Positions 1 to 6,963 are shown, counted from the stretch's first letter. The stretch is DNA of 13,006 nt from an uncultured Caulobacteraceae bacterium (GCA_937910255.1 CALEOQ010000184.1:1-13006); one strand, 5' to 3'. Notes: generated by a model from the letters alone, not told the origin. Program-made: numbers and translations.

Positions 1-1
1 G

Positions 2-823
2 GACGGCGGGCTGTTCGGAGCTGACGACAGCCGGACGCGGATCCCGGACGCTTCGTGGGAGCTGACCCGCGCGGCGGCCCTCTATGCCGACCGGGTCTCG
101 ATCCATGTGGAGCCGCCGCGGGAGGAGAGCCTGGCGGCCTTCGCCCCAGAAAAGGACGCCGGCGTCATCCGCAAGGCCATGGGCGCGGTGCGCCTGGGGA
201 TCGAGGCGGGCCAGGCGCCGGCCCGCAAGACCAAGCCTCCCAAATATGCGCCGGCCGGCCAGTCGACCCAGATGATCATCGGCGCCGATGGCGCGAGCGA
301 CGGGGAGATCCTGGCGCGGTCCAACACCCTTTACGGAAACTATGGCCTGCGCCGGGTCTATTATTCGGCCTTCAGCCCGATCCCAGACGTGGCCAGGTCC
401 CTGCCGGCCCAGCGCCCGCCCCTGATGCGGGAGCACCGGCTCTATCAGGCCGACTGGCTGATGCGGTTCTATGGCTTCGAGACGGGCGAGATCATTGGGC
501 CGGGCGAAGACCTGGACCTGACCATCGATCCCAAGCTCGCCTGGGCGCTTCGCCATAGGGCCGACTTTCCGGTGGATGTGAACACCGCGTCTCGCGAGAC
601 GCTGCTGCGGGTGCCGGGTCTCGGGACCCGCAGCGTGGACCGGATGATCGCGGCGCGGAAGCTGACGCGGCTGGCCCTGGCCGATGTGAAGCGCCTGGCC
701 CGCAATATCGAGAAGCTGAAGCCCTTCGTGATCGCCAGCGACTGGAGCCCCGGCGCCCTGGCCGACCGGGCCGATCTGCGCGACCGGTTCGCCCCGCCAC
801 CGCAGCAGTTGAGCCTGTTCTGA
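2..823 (+). CDS. Putative DNA modification/repair radical SAM protein (5' partial)
   Basis: The reading frame is open from base 2 and ends at TGA 821-823, so 273 C-terminal codons are visible and the true start lies outside the window. The product belongs to the SplB-like radical SAM family whose genes sit beside UdgX-type uracil-DNA glycosylases (TIGR03916-type). The CxxxCxxC iron-sulfur motif expected in the N-terminal third is not in view. Visible family signatures are QMIIGADGASDGEIL (about codons 90-104), the YGLRRVYYSAFSP stretch and REHRLYQADWLMRFYGF. A helix-hairpin-helix DNA-binding motif follows at about codons 190-220, containing VNTASRETLLRVPGLG. The last five residues are QLSLF, which matches the consensus of bacterial beta-clamp binding peptides. 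The stop overlaps the next start by one base (TGATG), suggesting translational coupling. The substrate of the family is not established; a role in DNA repair is inferred from the HhH motif and the neighbour. Confidence 0.88.
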   Translation, partial: DGGLFGADDSRTRIPDASWELTRAAALYADRVSIHVEPPREESLAAFAPEKDAGVIRKAMGAVRLGIEAGQAPARKTKPPKYAPAGQSTQMIIGADGASDGEILARSNTLYGNYGLRRVYYSAFSPIPDVARSLPAQRPPLMREHRLYQADWLMRFYGFETGEIIGPGEDLDLTIDPKLAWALRHRADFPVDVNTASRETLLRVPGLGTRSVDRMIAARKLTRLALADVKRLARNIEKLKPFVIASDWSPGALADRADLRDRFAPPPQQLSLF

Positions 824-2268
824 TGCGCGTCGTGCGGCTGAGCTCGGAGACCGACTTCGAGGGCTGGCGGGGCGCCGCCCGGACCTTGCGCGCTGAAGCA
901 GCGACCCCGGCCGACGTGCTTTGGACCGTGGATGGCGGTCAGGCGAGCCTGTTTCCGACCGAGACGACACAGGCCCCGGCGGGTGGGGCAGGGGGCTTCA
1001 AGGTCAGCCGCGCCTTTGTCGATCTCGCAGGCCGGGTGGCGCTGCATCGTTCGCCGGAACGTTTCGACCTGCTCTACCGCCTGCTCTGGCGGCTGGAGGC
1101 GACGCCGCGCCTGCTGGAGATCGCCAGCGACCCTGACGTGTCCCTGGCCCTGGACATGCAGAGCCAGGTCAACCGGGCGGCGCACAAGATGAAGGCCTTC
1201 GTCCGTTTTCGCGAGGTGGCGACGCAGGATGGCGTCGAGGCCTTCGTCGCCTGGTTCGAGCCGGCCCATCGGGTGACCGAGGCCACGGCGCCCTTCTTCA
1301 CCCGCCGGTTCGCCAATATGGCGTTCTCAATCCTGACCCCGGACGTCTGCGCCCACTGGGACACCCGGGCGTTGAGCTTCACCCCTGGCGCAGACCCGGC
1401 CGATGCGCCGGCCGGCGATGATCTGGAGGCCTATTGGCGGACCTATTTCGCCTCCACCTTCAATCCCGCGCGGCTGCGCACGGCGACCATGGTGCGCGAG
1501 ATGCCCAAGCGCTACTGGCGCAACCTGCCCGAGGCCTCGCTCATTCCGGAAATGACCCGCGCCGCAGGAGATCGGACCACCGCCATGGTCGACAAGGCCC
1601 CCTCAGAGCCCGCCCGCCGTATCGTCCGCGCAACGCGGACGGAAGCGCCCTTAAGTCCCGAGGGCGCGCCGCCCGCCAGCCTGGACGCGATCGCCGCGGG
1701 GGTGGACGCCTGCCGCCGCTGCCACCTGTGGCGTGACGCGACTCAAGGGGTGGCCGGCGAAGGTCCGCGGCGGGCGCGGTTGATGATCGTCGGCGAGCAG
1801 CCGGGCGACCAGGAGGACCTGGCGGGGCGGCCCTTCGTCGGGCCGGCCGGTCAGGTGTTCGACCGGGCCTTGGCTGCAGCCGGGGTGCCCCGGAATGAGG
1901 CCTATGTCACCAATGCGGTGAAGCACTTCAAGCACCAGCTGCGGGGCAAGCGGCGGCTGCACAAGACGCCGGAGACGCCCGAGATCGAGGCCTGCCGCTG
2001 GTGGCTGGACGCCGAGCGCCAATTGGTTCGCCCGCGGGTGATCGTGGCCATGGGCGCCACGGCGGCGCGGGCCGTGCTCGGCAAGGCGGCGCCGATCGGC
2101 AAGCTCAGGGGCCAGGCGCTGCAGCTGGAGGACCAGGCCCAGGGCGTGGTCACCTGGCATCCCTCCTATCTTCTGCGGGTCCCGGACGCCGAGGCCAAGG
2201 CGCGGGCCGAGGCGCAGTTCGTCGAGGATCTCAGGCTCGCCTGGTCGCTGGCCGATCAGGCCGCATAG
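823..2268 (+). CDS. DUF4130-domain / UdgX-family uracil-DNA glycosylase fusion protein
   Basis: This is a 481-residue two-domain protein. Residues 1 to about 250 resemble the DUF4130 / TIGR03915 'probable DNA metabolism' domain, with the typical REMPKRYWRNLPEA segment near residue 225. Residues about 285-481 are a uracil-DNA glycosylase domain. It has a CxxC pair (C297, C300), motif 1 GEQPGDQED (324-332), YVTNAVKHFK, KRRLH (376-380), C391 and the C-terminal motif HPS (446-448). The KRRLH loop is the UdgX hallmark. In UdgX of Mycobacterium smegmatis the histidine of this loop links covalently to the abasic site after uracil excision, and H380 is the equivalent here. The region around residues 250-285 looks like a flexible, Pro/Ala-rich linker. 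A QASLF pentapeptide (40-44) resembles a clamp-binding motif. The start overlaps the stop of the radical SAM gene, so the two are very probably one operon. The protein is expected to act on uracil-containing DNA in the cytoplasm. Confidence 0.92.
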   Translation: MRVVRLSSETDFEGWRGAARTLRAEAATPADVLWTVDGGQASLFPTETTQAPAGGAGGFKVSRAFVDLAGRVALHRSPERFDLLYRLLWRLEATPRLLEIASDPDVSLALDMQSQVNRAAHKMKAFVRFREVATQDGVEAFVAWFEPAHRVTEATAPFFTRRFANMAFSILTPDVCAHWDTRALSFTPGADPADAPAGDDLEAYWRTYFASTFNPARLRTATMVREMPKRYWRNLPEASLIPEMTRAAGDRTTAMVDKAPSEPARRIVRATRTEAPLSPEGAPPASLDAIAAGVDACRRCHLWRDATQGVAGEGPRRARLMIVGEQPGDQEDLAGRPFVGPAGQVFDRALAAAGVPRNEAYVTNAVKHFKHQLRGKRRLHKTPETPEIEACRWWLDAERQLVRPRVIVAMGATAARAVLGKAAPIGKLRGQALQLEDQAQGVVTWHPSYLLRVPDAEAKARAEAQFVEDLRLAWSLADQAA

Positions 2269-2277
2269 GGAAGGGCC

Positions 2278-2296
2278 GGCGCGCGCGACCCGCGCC
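2278..2296. terminator. Short GC hairpin between convergent genes (weak terminator candidate)
   Basis: GGCGCG (2278-2283) and CGCGCC (2291-2296) can pair as a 6-bp stem with a 7-base loop. It lies in the 28-base gap between the UdgX-fusion stop and the TetR stop. No T-tract follows on either strand, so intrinsic termination is uncertain. Confidence 0.25.
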
Positions 2297-2959
2297 TCAG
2301 GCCAGGAAGCCGGCCTCGGCGAAGTCGAGCATCCGGCCCAGCAGGCCGTCGGCGTCCTGCTCGCGGGTCAGGCCGTCGGACAGGTGGTGCAGCCGGTCGA
2401 ACTCGGCGAAGCGGTTGTTGTGCACCATGCCCAGGCAGAAATGCAGCCGCCAATAGACGTCTTCCAGGGCCAGCTCCGGCCGGGCGGCGATCAGGGCGTC
2501 GGCGAACCGGCGCAGGTGCGAGACGTCATTCTGCAGCACGTCGCGCATCTGGGCGGTGCCCTCGCTGCGGGCGCGGATGATGAACTGGACGGAGATGCGC
2601 CGGTCGCCGGCCGGGTCAGCCCATTTCAGCGGCGGGGCGAACAGGGCCTCAAGGATGTCGCGCACCGGCGGCTTACCCTCATGACGATCATTGGCCTCGT
2701 GCAGCATGCGGGCCCGTTCGCGGTTCAGCTCGGCGGTGCGCCGCCGGAAGATCTCGAACAGCAGGCCGTCCTTGGAGCCGAAGTGGTAGTTCACCGAGGC
2801 CAGGTTCACGCCCGCCTCGGCGGTGATGTCGCGCACCGAGACGTTCTGGAAGCCATGCAGGGCGAACAGCCGCTCGGCCGCGCAGAAGACCGCGGCCTTG
2901 GTGGCCGCTTCCTGCATCTCCGCCTGGGGCTGGGGCGGTGGGGGTACGGGATCTGTCAT
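2297..2959 (-). CDS. TetR/AcrR family transcriptional regulator
   Basis: The 220-residue protein has a TetR-type DNA-binding domain at about residues 18-70. Helix-turn-helix residues about 43-62 read RDITAEAGVNLASVNYHFGS, followed by the typical KDGLLFEIF. The C-terminal ligand and dimer domain is divergent, so the ligand and targets cannot be named. The first 14 residues are proline-rich and precede a second possible start at M15; the upstream ATG has only a weak GAG-type ribosome site, so the start is uncertain by 14 codons. The gene lies 68 bases downstream of the VWA-domain gene on the same strand. That gap holds an 8-bp inverted repeat that could be an operator for self-repression. Confidence 0.88.
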   Translation of the reverse strand: MTDPVPPPPQPQAEMQEAATKAAVFCAAERLFALHGFQNVSVRDITAEAGVNLASVNYHFGSKDGLLFEIFRRRTAELNRERARMLHEANDRHEGKPPVRDILEALFAPPLKWADPAGDRRISVQFIIRARSEGTAQMRDVLQNDVSHLRRFADALIAARPELALEDVYWRLHFCLGMVHNNRFAEFDRLHHLSDGLTREQDADGLLGRMLDFAEAGFLA

Positions 2960-2971
2960 GCGATTCTCAAA

Positions 2972-3006
2972 CGTCCGTCCTCGAGCCTATCAGCCGTAGA
3001 CGGACG
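2972..3006. promoter_or_regulatory. Inverted repeat upstream of the TetR gene (candidate operator)
   Basis: CGTCCGTC (2972-2979) and GACGGACG (2999-3006) form a perfect 8-bp inverted repeat separated by 19 bases. It sits 13 bases upstream of the TetR start codon and 22 bases past the VWA-gene stop. TetR repressors bind palindromes in their own promoters, so an autoregulatory operator is the favoured reading. As RNA it could also be a long-loop hairpin ending the VWA transcript. Confidence 0.4.
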
Positions 3007-3027
3007 GCGCCGCAGGGAATGGACCCT

Positions 3028-4203
3028 TTAGCGCGCCAACTCGCGCATGGCCTTTTCCAGCCCCTCGAGGGTCAGCGGGTACATGCGATCATTGACCAGC
3101 TGCTTCATCACCTCGACCGAGGGGGTGTGCTGCCAGTGGCGCTCGGCCGTGGGGTTCAGCCAGACCATGTGCTCATAGATCTGCGCCACCCGGTCGATCC
3201 AGACCGCGCCGGCCTCTTCGTTCCAGTGCTCTACCGAGCCGCCCGGATAGGTGATCTCATAGGGGCTCATCGTGGCGTCGCCGACGAAGATCACTTTGTA
3301 ATCGCTAGAGAACTTGTGCAGCACGTCCCAGGTGTTGAGCTTCTCGGCGTGACGGCGGCGATTGTCCTTCCACACGGTCTCATAGAGGCAGTTGTGGAAG
3401 TAGTAGAACTCCATGTTCTTGAATTCCGAGCGGGCTGCGGAGAACAGTTCCTCGCAGATTTTGATGTGGCTATCCATCGAGCCGCCGACATCGAAGAAGA
3501 TGAGCACGCTCACCTTGTTGCGGCGCTCGGGCCGCATGTGGATGTCGAGATAGCCCTTTTCGGCGGTGCCGCGGATGGTGCCGGACATGTCCAGCTCTTC
3601 GGTCGCGCCCTCGCGGACCCATTTGCGCAGGCGGCGCAGGGCGACCTTGATGTTGCGGGTGCCGAGCTCGACGGAGTCGTCGAGGTTCTTGTACTCGCGC
3701 TTGTCCCAGACCTTGATCGCCTTGCCGTGGCGACCCTTGTCCTGGCCGATGCGGATGCCTTCGGGATGATAGCCGTTGGCGCCGAAGGGCGAGGTGCCGC
3801 CGGTGCCGATCATCTTGTTGCCGCCCTCGTGGCGCTCCTTCTGCTCCTTCATGCGCTCGGCGAGCGCCTCCATGAGCTTGTCGAAGCCGCCCATGGCCTC
3901 GATCTGCGCCTTCTCCTCCTCGGTGAGGAATTTCTCGCTGATCTTTTCCAGCCACTCGGCGGGGATGTCGGCCGTGCCGACGCCGTCCACCTTTTCCAGG
4001 CCCTTGAAGACGTGACCGAACACCTGGTCGAACCGGTCGATGTTCTTCTCATCCTTCACGAGGGCTGCCCGTGACAGGTAGTAGAAATCCTCGACCGTGC
4101 GGTCGATGACCATCTTGTCGAGCCCCTCCATCAGCATGAGGTACTCTTTCAAGGACACCGGGACCTTGGCTTGGCGAAGCTCGGTGAAAAACTGCATGAA
4201 CAT
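3028..4203 (-). CDS. VWA domain-containing CoxE-like protein
   Basis: The product has 391 residues, counted from the ATG at 4201-4203. This start is chosen because a GGAGG ribosome site (4211-4215) lies 7 bases upstream; a TTG five codons further up would place that site inside the gene. The N-terminal part (MFMQFFTELRQAKVPVSLKE) and a charged helical middle are typical of CoxE-like VWA proteins. The von Willebrand A domain occupies about residues 225-385. Its metal-ion-dependent adhesion site reads DVGGSMD (238-244), a DxGxS variant of the classical DxSxS, and the later acidic site is in FVGDATMSP (D309). Relatives usually work with a MoxR-type AAA+ ATPase in metal-centre or complex maturation. 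No such ATPase is encoded next to it here. The specific client is unknown. Confidence 0.85.
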   Translation of the reverse strand: MFMQFFTELRQAKVPVSLKEYLMLMEGLDKMVIDRTVEDFYYLSRAALVKDEKNIDRFDQVFGHVFKGLEKVDGVGTADIPAEWLEKISEKFLTEEEKAQIEAMGGFDKLMEALAERMKEQKERHEGGNKMIGTGGTSPFGANGYHPEGIRIGQDKGRHGKAIKVWDKREYKNLDDSVELGTRNIKVALRRLRKWVREGATEELDMSGTIRGTAEKGYLDIHMRPERRNKVSVLIFFDVGGSMDSHIKICEELFSAARSEFKNMEFYYFHNCLYETVWKDNRRRHAEKLNTWDVLHKFSSDYKVIFVGDATMSPYEITYPGGSVEHWNEEAGAVWIDRVAQIYEHMVWLNPTAERHWQHTPSVEVMKQLVNDRMYPLTLEGLEKAMRELAR

Positions 4204-4256
4204 GGGCAGGCCTCCCAAACAGCGGGACGAACAGACGTTTGACTGCCGAGGATGGG

Positions 4257-4289
4257 GCGGCGGGGCTGCGATGTCCAGCGCCCCGCCGC
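4257..4289 (-). terminator. Strong GC hairpin between aldo/keto reductase and VWA genes
   Basis: GCGGCGGGGC (4257-4266) pairs perfectly with GCCCCGCCGC (4280-4289), a 10-bp stem with a 13-base loop. It starts 22 bases past the reductase stop on the minus strand. No T-run follows, so it may be a weak terminator, an mRNA-end stabiliser, or part of the 5' leader of the VWA gene. Confidence 0.42.
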
Positions 4290-4311
4290 AATTCTCGCCG
4301 GCTGACGGGTC

Positions 4312-5304
4312 TCAGCGCTCGCTGTCGAGCATGGCCATCTGGGCGTCGGGATAGCGGGCGCCGGCCACGGCGTCGGCCGGGGCGGCCTCTCCGATAGCGG
4401 CCAGGTCCTCAGGCTCCAGGCGCAGCTTCAGGGCACCCAGGGCCTCGGACAGGCGGTCGCGACGTCGGGCGCCGATCAGGGGAACGATGTCGTCCCCCTG
4501 GTGCAGAACCCAGGCGATGGCCAGCTGCGCCACGCTGACGCCCCGGGCCTGCGCCAGCGCCCGCAGGGTCTCCACCAGCTTCAGGTTCTGCTCCAGATTG
4601 GCGCCCTGGAAGCGCGGGCTGTGGGCGCGGAAGTCCCCAGCCGGTCCTTCGCCCGCCGTCCAATGACCGCTGATCAGGCCCCGCGACAGCACCCCATAGG
4701 CGGTGACGCCGATCCCCAGTTCGCGGCAGGCCGGCAGAATGGCGTCCTCGATCCCCCGGGAGATCAGGGAATATTCGATCTGCAGGTCGCTGATCGGATG
4801 GACGGCGGCGGCGCGACGCAGGGTCTCGACCCCGACCTCCGAGAGGCCGATGTGGCGGACATATCCGGCCTGGACCAGTTCGGAGAGCGCGCCGACCGTC
4901 TCCTCGATGGGCACGGCCGGGTCCAGGCGGGCGGGGCGGTAGACGTCGATATGATCGACGCCGAGCCGCTTAAGGCTGTAGGCGCAGGCCGCCTTCAGGG
5001 CCTGGGGCCTGGCGTCATAGCCCAGCCAGGCGCCGTCGGGGCCGCGCTGGGCGCCGAACTTGACGCTGAGCACCAGTTCGTCGCGGGGCCGGCCGGCGAT
5101 GGCCTCGCTGATCAGCATCTCGTTGTGGCCCATGCCGTAGAAGTCACCGGTGTCGATCAGGGTGATATCGGCGGCGAAGGCGTCGGCCAGGGTGGCGAGG
5201 CTCTCGGCCCGATCGGCGGGACCGTAAAGGTCGGACATGCCCATGCAGCCGAGGCCGAGGGCCGAGACGGTGGGACTGTGGGGTCCAGGTTGGCGGGTCT
5301 GCAT
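4312..5304 (-). CDS. Aldo/keto reductase with substituted catalytic histidine
   Basis: The product has 330 residues from ATG 5302-5304. That start is supported by AAAGGAG (5311-5317) six bases upstream; the longer open frame up to 5406 has no comparable site and adds a non-family N-terminus. The TIM-barrel NADPH-dependent oxidoreductase signatures are clear: VSALGLGCMGMSDLYGP (residues 13-29), IDTGDFYG with catalytic D51 and Y56, and VLSVKFG with K82. The position that normally carries the fourth catalytic residue, histidine in YxxHRxDP, reads YRPARLDP, so A125 replaces it. Cofactor-side motifs near the C-terminus (VPLIGARRRDRLSEALGAL) look normal. The gene is divergent from a LysR regulator 101 bases away, which probably controls it. 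The substrate cannot be predicted, and the missing histidine may change or reduce carbonyl reduction. Confidence 0.9.
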   Translation of the reverse strand: MQTRQPGPHSPTVSALGLGCMGMSDLYGPADRAESLATLADAFAADITLIDTGDFYGMGHNEMLISEAIAGRPRDELVLSVKFGAQRGPDGAWLGYDARPQALKAACAYSLKRLGVDHIDVYRPARLDPAVPIEETVGALSELVQAGYVRHIGLSEVGVETLRRAAAVHPISDLQIEYSLISRGIEDAILPACRELGIGVTAYGVLSRGLISGHWTAGEGPAGDFRAHSPRFQGANLEQNLKLVETLRALAQARGVSVAQLAIAWVLHQGDDIVPLIGARRRDRLSEALGALKLRLEPEDLAAIGEAAPADAVAGARYPDAQMAMLDSER

Positions 5305-5354
5305 GAAGGGCTCCTTTGGCGGGGGGAAGAAGGCCGCAGGGTGCGCCGACCGAC

Positions 5355-5405
5355 TGTGCGTGATAATCGGGTGTTTCCGGATTAGGCTGTTCGAGATTAT
5401 GCACA
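5355..5405. promoter_or_regulatory. Imperfect inverted repeat in the LysR / reductase divergent promoter
   Basis: TGTGC followed by GTG and ATAATC (5355-5368) mirrors GATTATGCACA (5395-5405). The arms match as TGTGC..ATAATC apart from a three-base insertion on the left. The right arm ends directly at the LysR start codon. LysR proteins bind dyads between themselves and a divergent target, so this is a reasonable operator candidate. GATTAT (5395-5400) could also serve as a -10 element placed for a nearly leaderless LysR mRNA. Confidence 0.42.
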
Positions 5406-6305
5406 ATGAAAGGCCCGCCCCTGGCCGAACTGCAGGCCTTCGCCTGGGTCGCCGCCCATCGCAGCTTCCGCCGGGCGGCGTCCATGCACGGGGTCTCCGC
5501 CTCCGGCCTCAGCCAGATGGTGCGCAGCCTTGAAGAACGTCTGGGCGTGCGCCTGCTGAACCGCACCACCCGTAGCGTATCGACCACCGACGCCGGACAG
5601 CGCCTGTTGGAGCGCCTGACCCCGGCGCTCGGCGAGATCGGCGAGGCCCTCGACCAGGTGGTGGAGAGCCAGGGCGCCGTGGCGGGTCCCCTGCGTATCA
5701 ACGCCCCGGAGCCGGCGGTGGAGCTGGCGCTCGCGCCGCTGGTGGCCGACTTCCTCAGGGCCTATCCGCGGGTGCGGCTGGAGATCGTTTCCGAGCCGGG
5801 CTTTGTGGATATCGTCCGGGACGGCTTTGACGCTGGCGTGCGCTGGGAGGAGAGCCTGGCGCTGGATATGGTGGCCGTTCCCCTGGGAGGGCGGCAGGAA
5901 TACGCCCTGGTGGCGAGCCCGGACCTCATCGCGCGACACGGCCGGCCTGAACACCCCGAGGATCTCCTGGGGCGTCCCTGCATTCGACTGAAGTTCCCGA
6001 GCGGGTATGTCCCGGCCTGGGAGTTCGAGCGGGACGGCCGGGTGCTCAAGGTGACGCCCGAAGGCCCCCTGACCACCAATTCCATCGCCCTGCAGCTCCA
6101 GGCGGCCCTGGACGGCGTGGGGTATCTGGCGACGTTCGAGGCCTATGGGCGGGGACCGATCGCCGAGGGTAAGCTCGTTCGGCTGCTGGAGGATTGGACG
6201 CCCAGCTTTCCGGGGCCGATGCTGTACTATCCGAGCGGCCGGCAGACGCCTCGCCCCCTGCGCGCCTTCATCGACTTTCTCCAAGCGCGTCGCGCGCGAG
6301 CCTGA
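5406..6305 (+). CDS. LysR family transcriptional regulator
   Basis: The 299-residue protein has the standard LysR length. Its N-terminal winged helix-turn-helix lies at about residues 6-65 (LAELQAFAWVAAHRSFRRAA, then SASGLSQMVRSLEERLGVRLLNRTTR). The effector-binding domain covers about residues 90-295 and includes GPLRINAPEPAVELALAP. It resembles the subgroup of LysR proteins often divergent from oxidoreductases. No clear Shine-Dalgarno precedes the ATG. It is divergent from the aldo/keto reductase, the likely target, and convergent with the recombinase-like gene, whose stop abuts its own (TGATCA at 6303-6308). The inducer is unknown. Confidence 0.92.
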   Translation: MKGPPLAELQAFAWVAAHRSFRRAASMHGVSASGLSQMVRSLEERLGVRLLNRTTRSVSTTDAGQRLLERLTPALGEIGEALDQVVESQGAVAGPLRINAPEPAVELALAPLVADFLRAYPRVRLEIVSEPGFVDIVRDGFDAGVRWEESLALDMVAVPLGGRQEYALVASPDLIARHGRPEHPEDLLGRPCIRLKFPSGYVPAWEFERDGRVLKVTPEGPLTTNSIALQLQAALDGVGYLATFEAYGRGPIAEGKLVRLLEDWTPSFPGPMLYYPSGRQTPRPLRAFIDFLQARRARA

Positions 6306-6803
6306 TCAGGCCTCCAGAGTCCGGAGCTTGCGCCAGACGGTCATGCGCGAGACGCCGAGGCGCCGGGCGATCTCCACGGGACCCACGCCGGCCTGCTGCA
6401 GGGCGCGGATATCCTCGGCCTCGGGCGCCTTGCGGCGCTTGCGGCCGGCCCAGGGAGGCTCCACGGCGGCCACCGCCTTCAGGGCTGCGCGCAGGGCGCG
6501 GCCGCCTTCGCCGTCGCTGGTGATGTCGGGTTCCACGACGAACAGGCTGGCGCTGCGCGCCTCAAGCCGGTCGATCACGCGAAGGACGTTGCGGGTGGAG
6601 TGGCCCAGCTGATCCAGGCGGGTGACGACCAGCTGGTCGCCTTCGCCGATGAAGTCGAGAATCGAATAGAGGACCGCGGCCTCATCGCCCCCGGGGGGCG
6701 CCGGCTCCTCGGCCCGCACCACGTGACAGCCGCAGGCCTTCAAGGTCGCGGTATCTTCCGATGACCGCGCGTCGCGCAGACGGACATAACCAATTCTCAG
6801 CAT
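6306..6803 (-). CDS. Serine-recombinase-like DNA-binding protein, catalytically degenerate
   Basis: The 165-residue protein keeps the fold signatures of a resolvase/invertase N-terminal domain: RIGYVRLR (3-10), EGDQLVVTRLDQLGHSTRNV (about 54-73), then FVVEPDITSDGEGGRALRAAL. A C-terminal helix-turn-helix follows (IRALQQAGVGPVEIARRLGV and SRMTVWRKL, about 132-160). Aligned by eye to gamma-delta resolvase, Y6 and R8 are kept. The nucleophile S10 is R10, and the R45 region is replaced by a short Pro/Gly stretch. R68 is Q65 and R71 is H68 in LDQLGH. It is therefore unlikely to cut DNA and more likely acts as a DNA-binding regulator or domesticated relic. The domain is also shorter than usual between the first strand and the GDxLVV strand. 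No transposon ends or second mobile gene are visible nearby. Confidence 0.82.
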   Translation of the reverse strand: MLRIGYVRLRDARSSEDTATLKACGCHVVRAEEPAPPGGDEAAVLYSILDFIGEGDQLVVTRLDQLGHSTRNVLRVIDRLEARSASLFVVEPDITSDGEGGRALRAALKAVAAVEPPWAGRKRRKAPEAEDIRALQQAGVGPVEIARRLGVSRMTVWRKLRTLEA

Positions 6804-6841
6804 CCAACTGACGCCCCGTGGCTGTACGATGATACCCTCGC

Positions 6842-6870
6842 AAAATCCCAGAAGCAGGACCCTGCGTCAA
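6842..6870 (-). promoter_or_regulatory. Candidate promoter for the recombinase-like gene
   Basis: On the minus strand TTGACG (6865-6870) is followed after 17 bases by GATTTT (6842-6847). This spacing is ideal for a housekeeping sigma factor and would start transcription about 30 bases upstream of the start codon. The -10 match is only moderate. Confidence 0.35.
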
Positions 6871-6963
6871 AGCGCTTGCCGTTAAATCTCGGCAATAATC
6901 CGCCAATGGCGCGGGATTGAGGCCGCGCCCTGAGGCATGTGCCGAGCAAATATGACAGTTGGA

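Noticed and set aside
2938..4074. Open frame of 378 codons on the plus strand opposite the VWA gene
   Set aside because: Antisense shadow with no recognisable domain; the VWA gene on the other strand has a good ribosome site and family motifs.
5305..5406. N-terminal extension of the aldo/keto reductase by 34 codons
   Set aside because: It would overlap the LysR start and lacks a ribosome site, whereas the internal ATG has AAAGGAG at good spacing and matches the family N-terminus.
6306..6803. Active transposon resolvase marking a mobile element
   Set aside because: Catalytic residues are missing and no transposase, terminal repeats or target duplications are visible around it.
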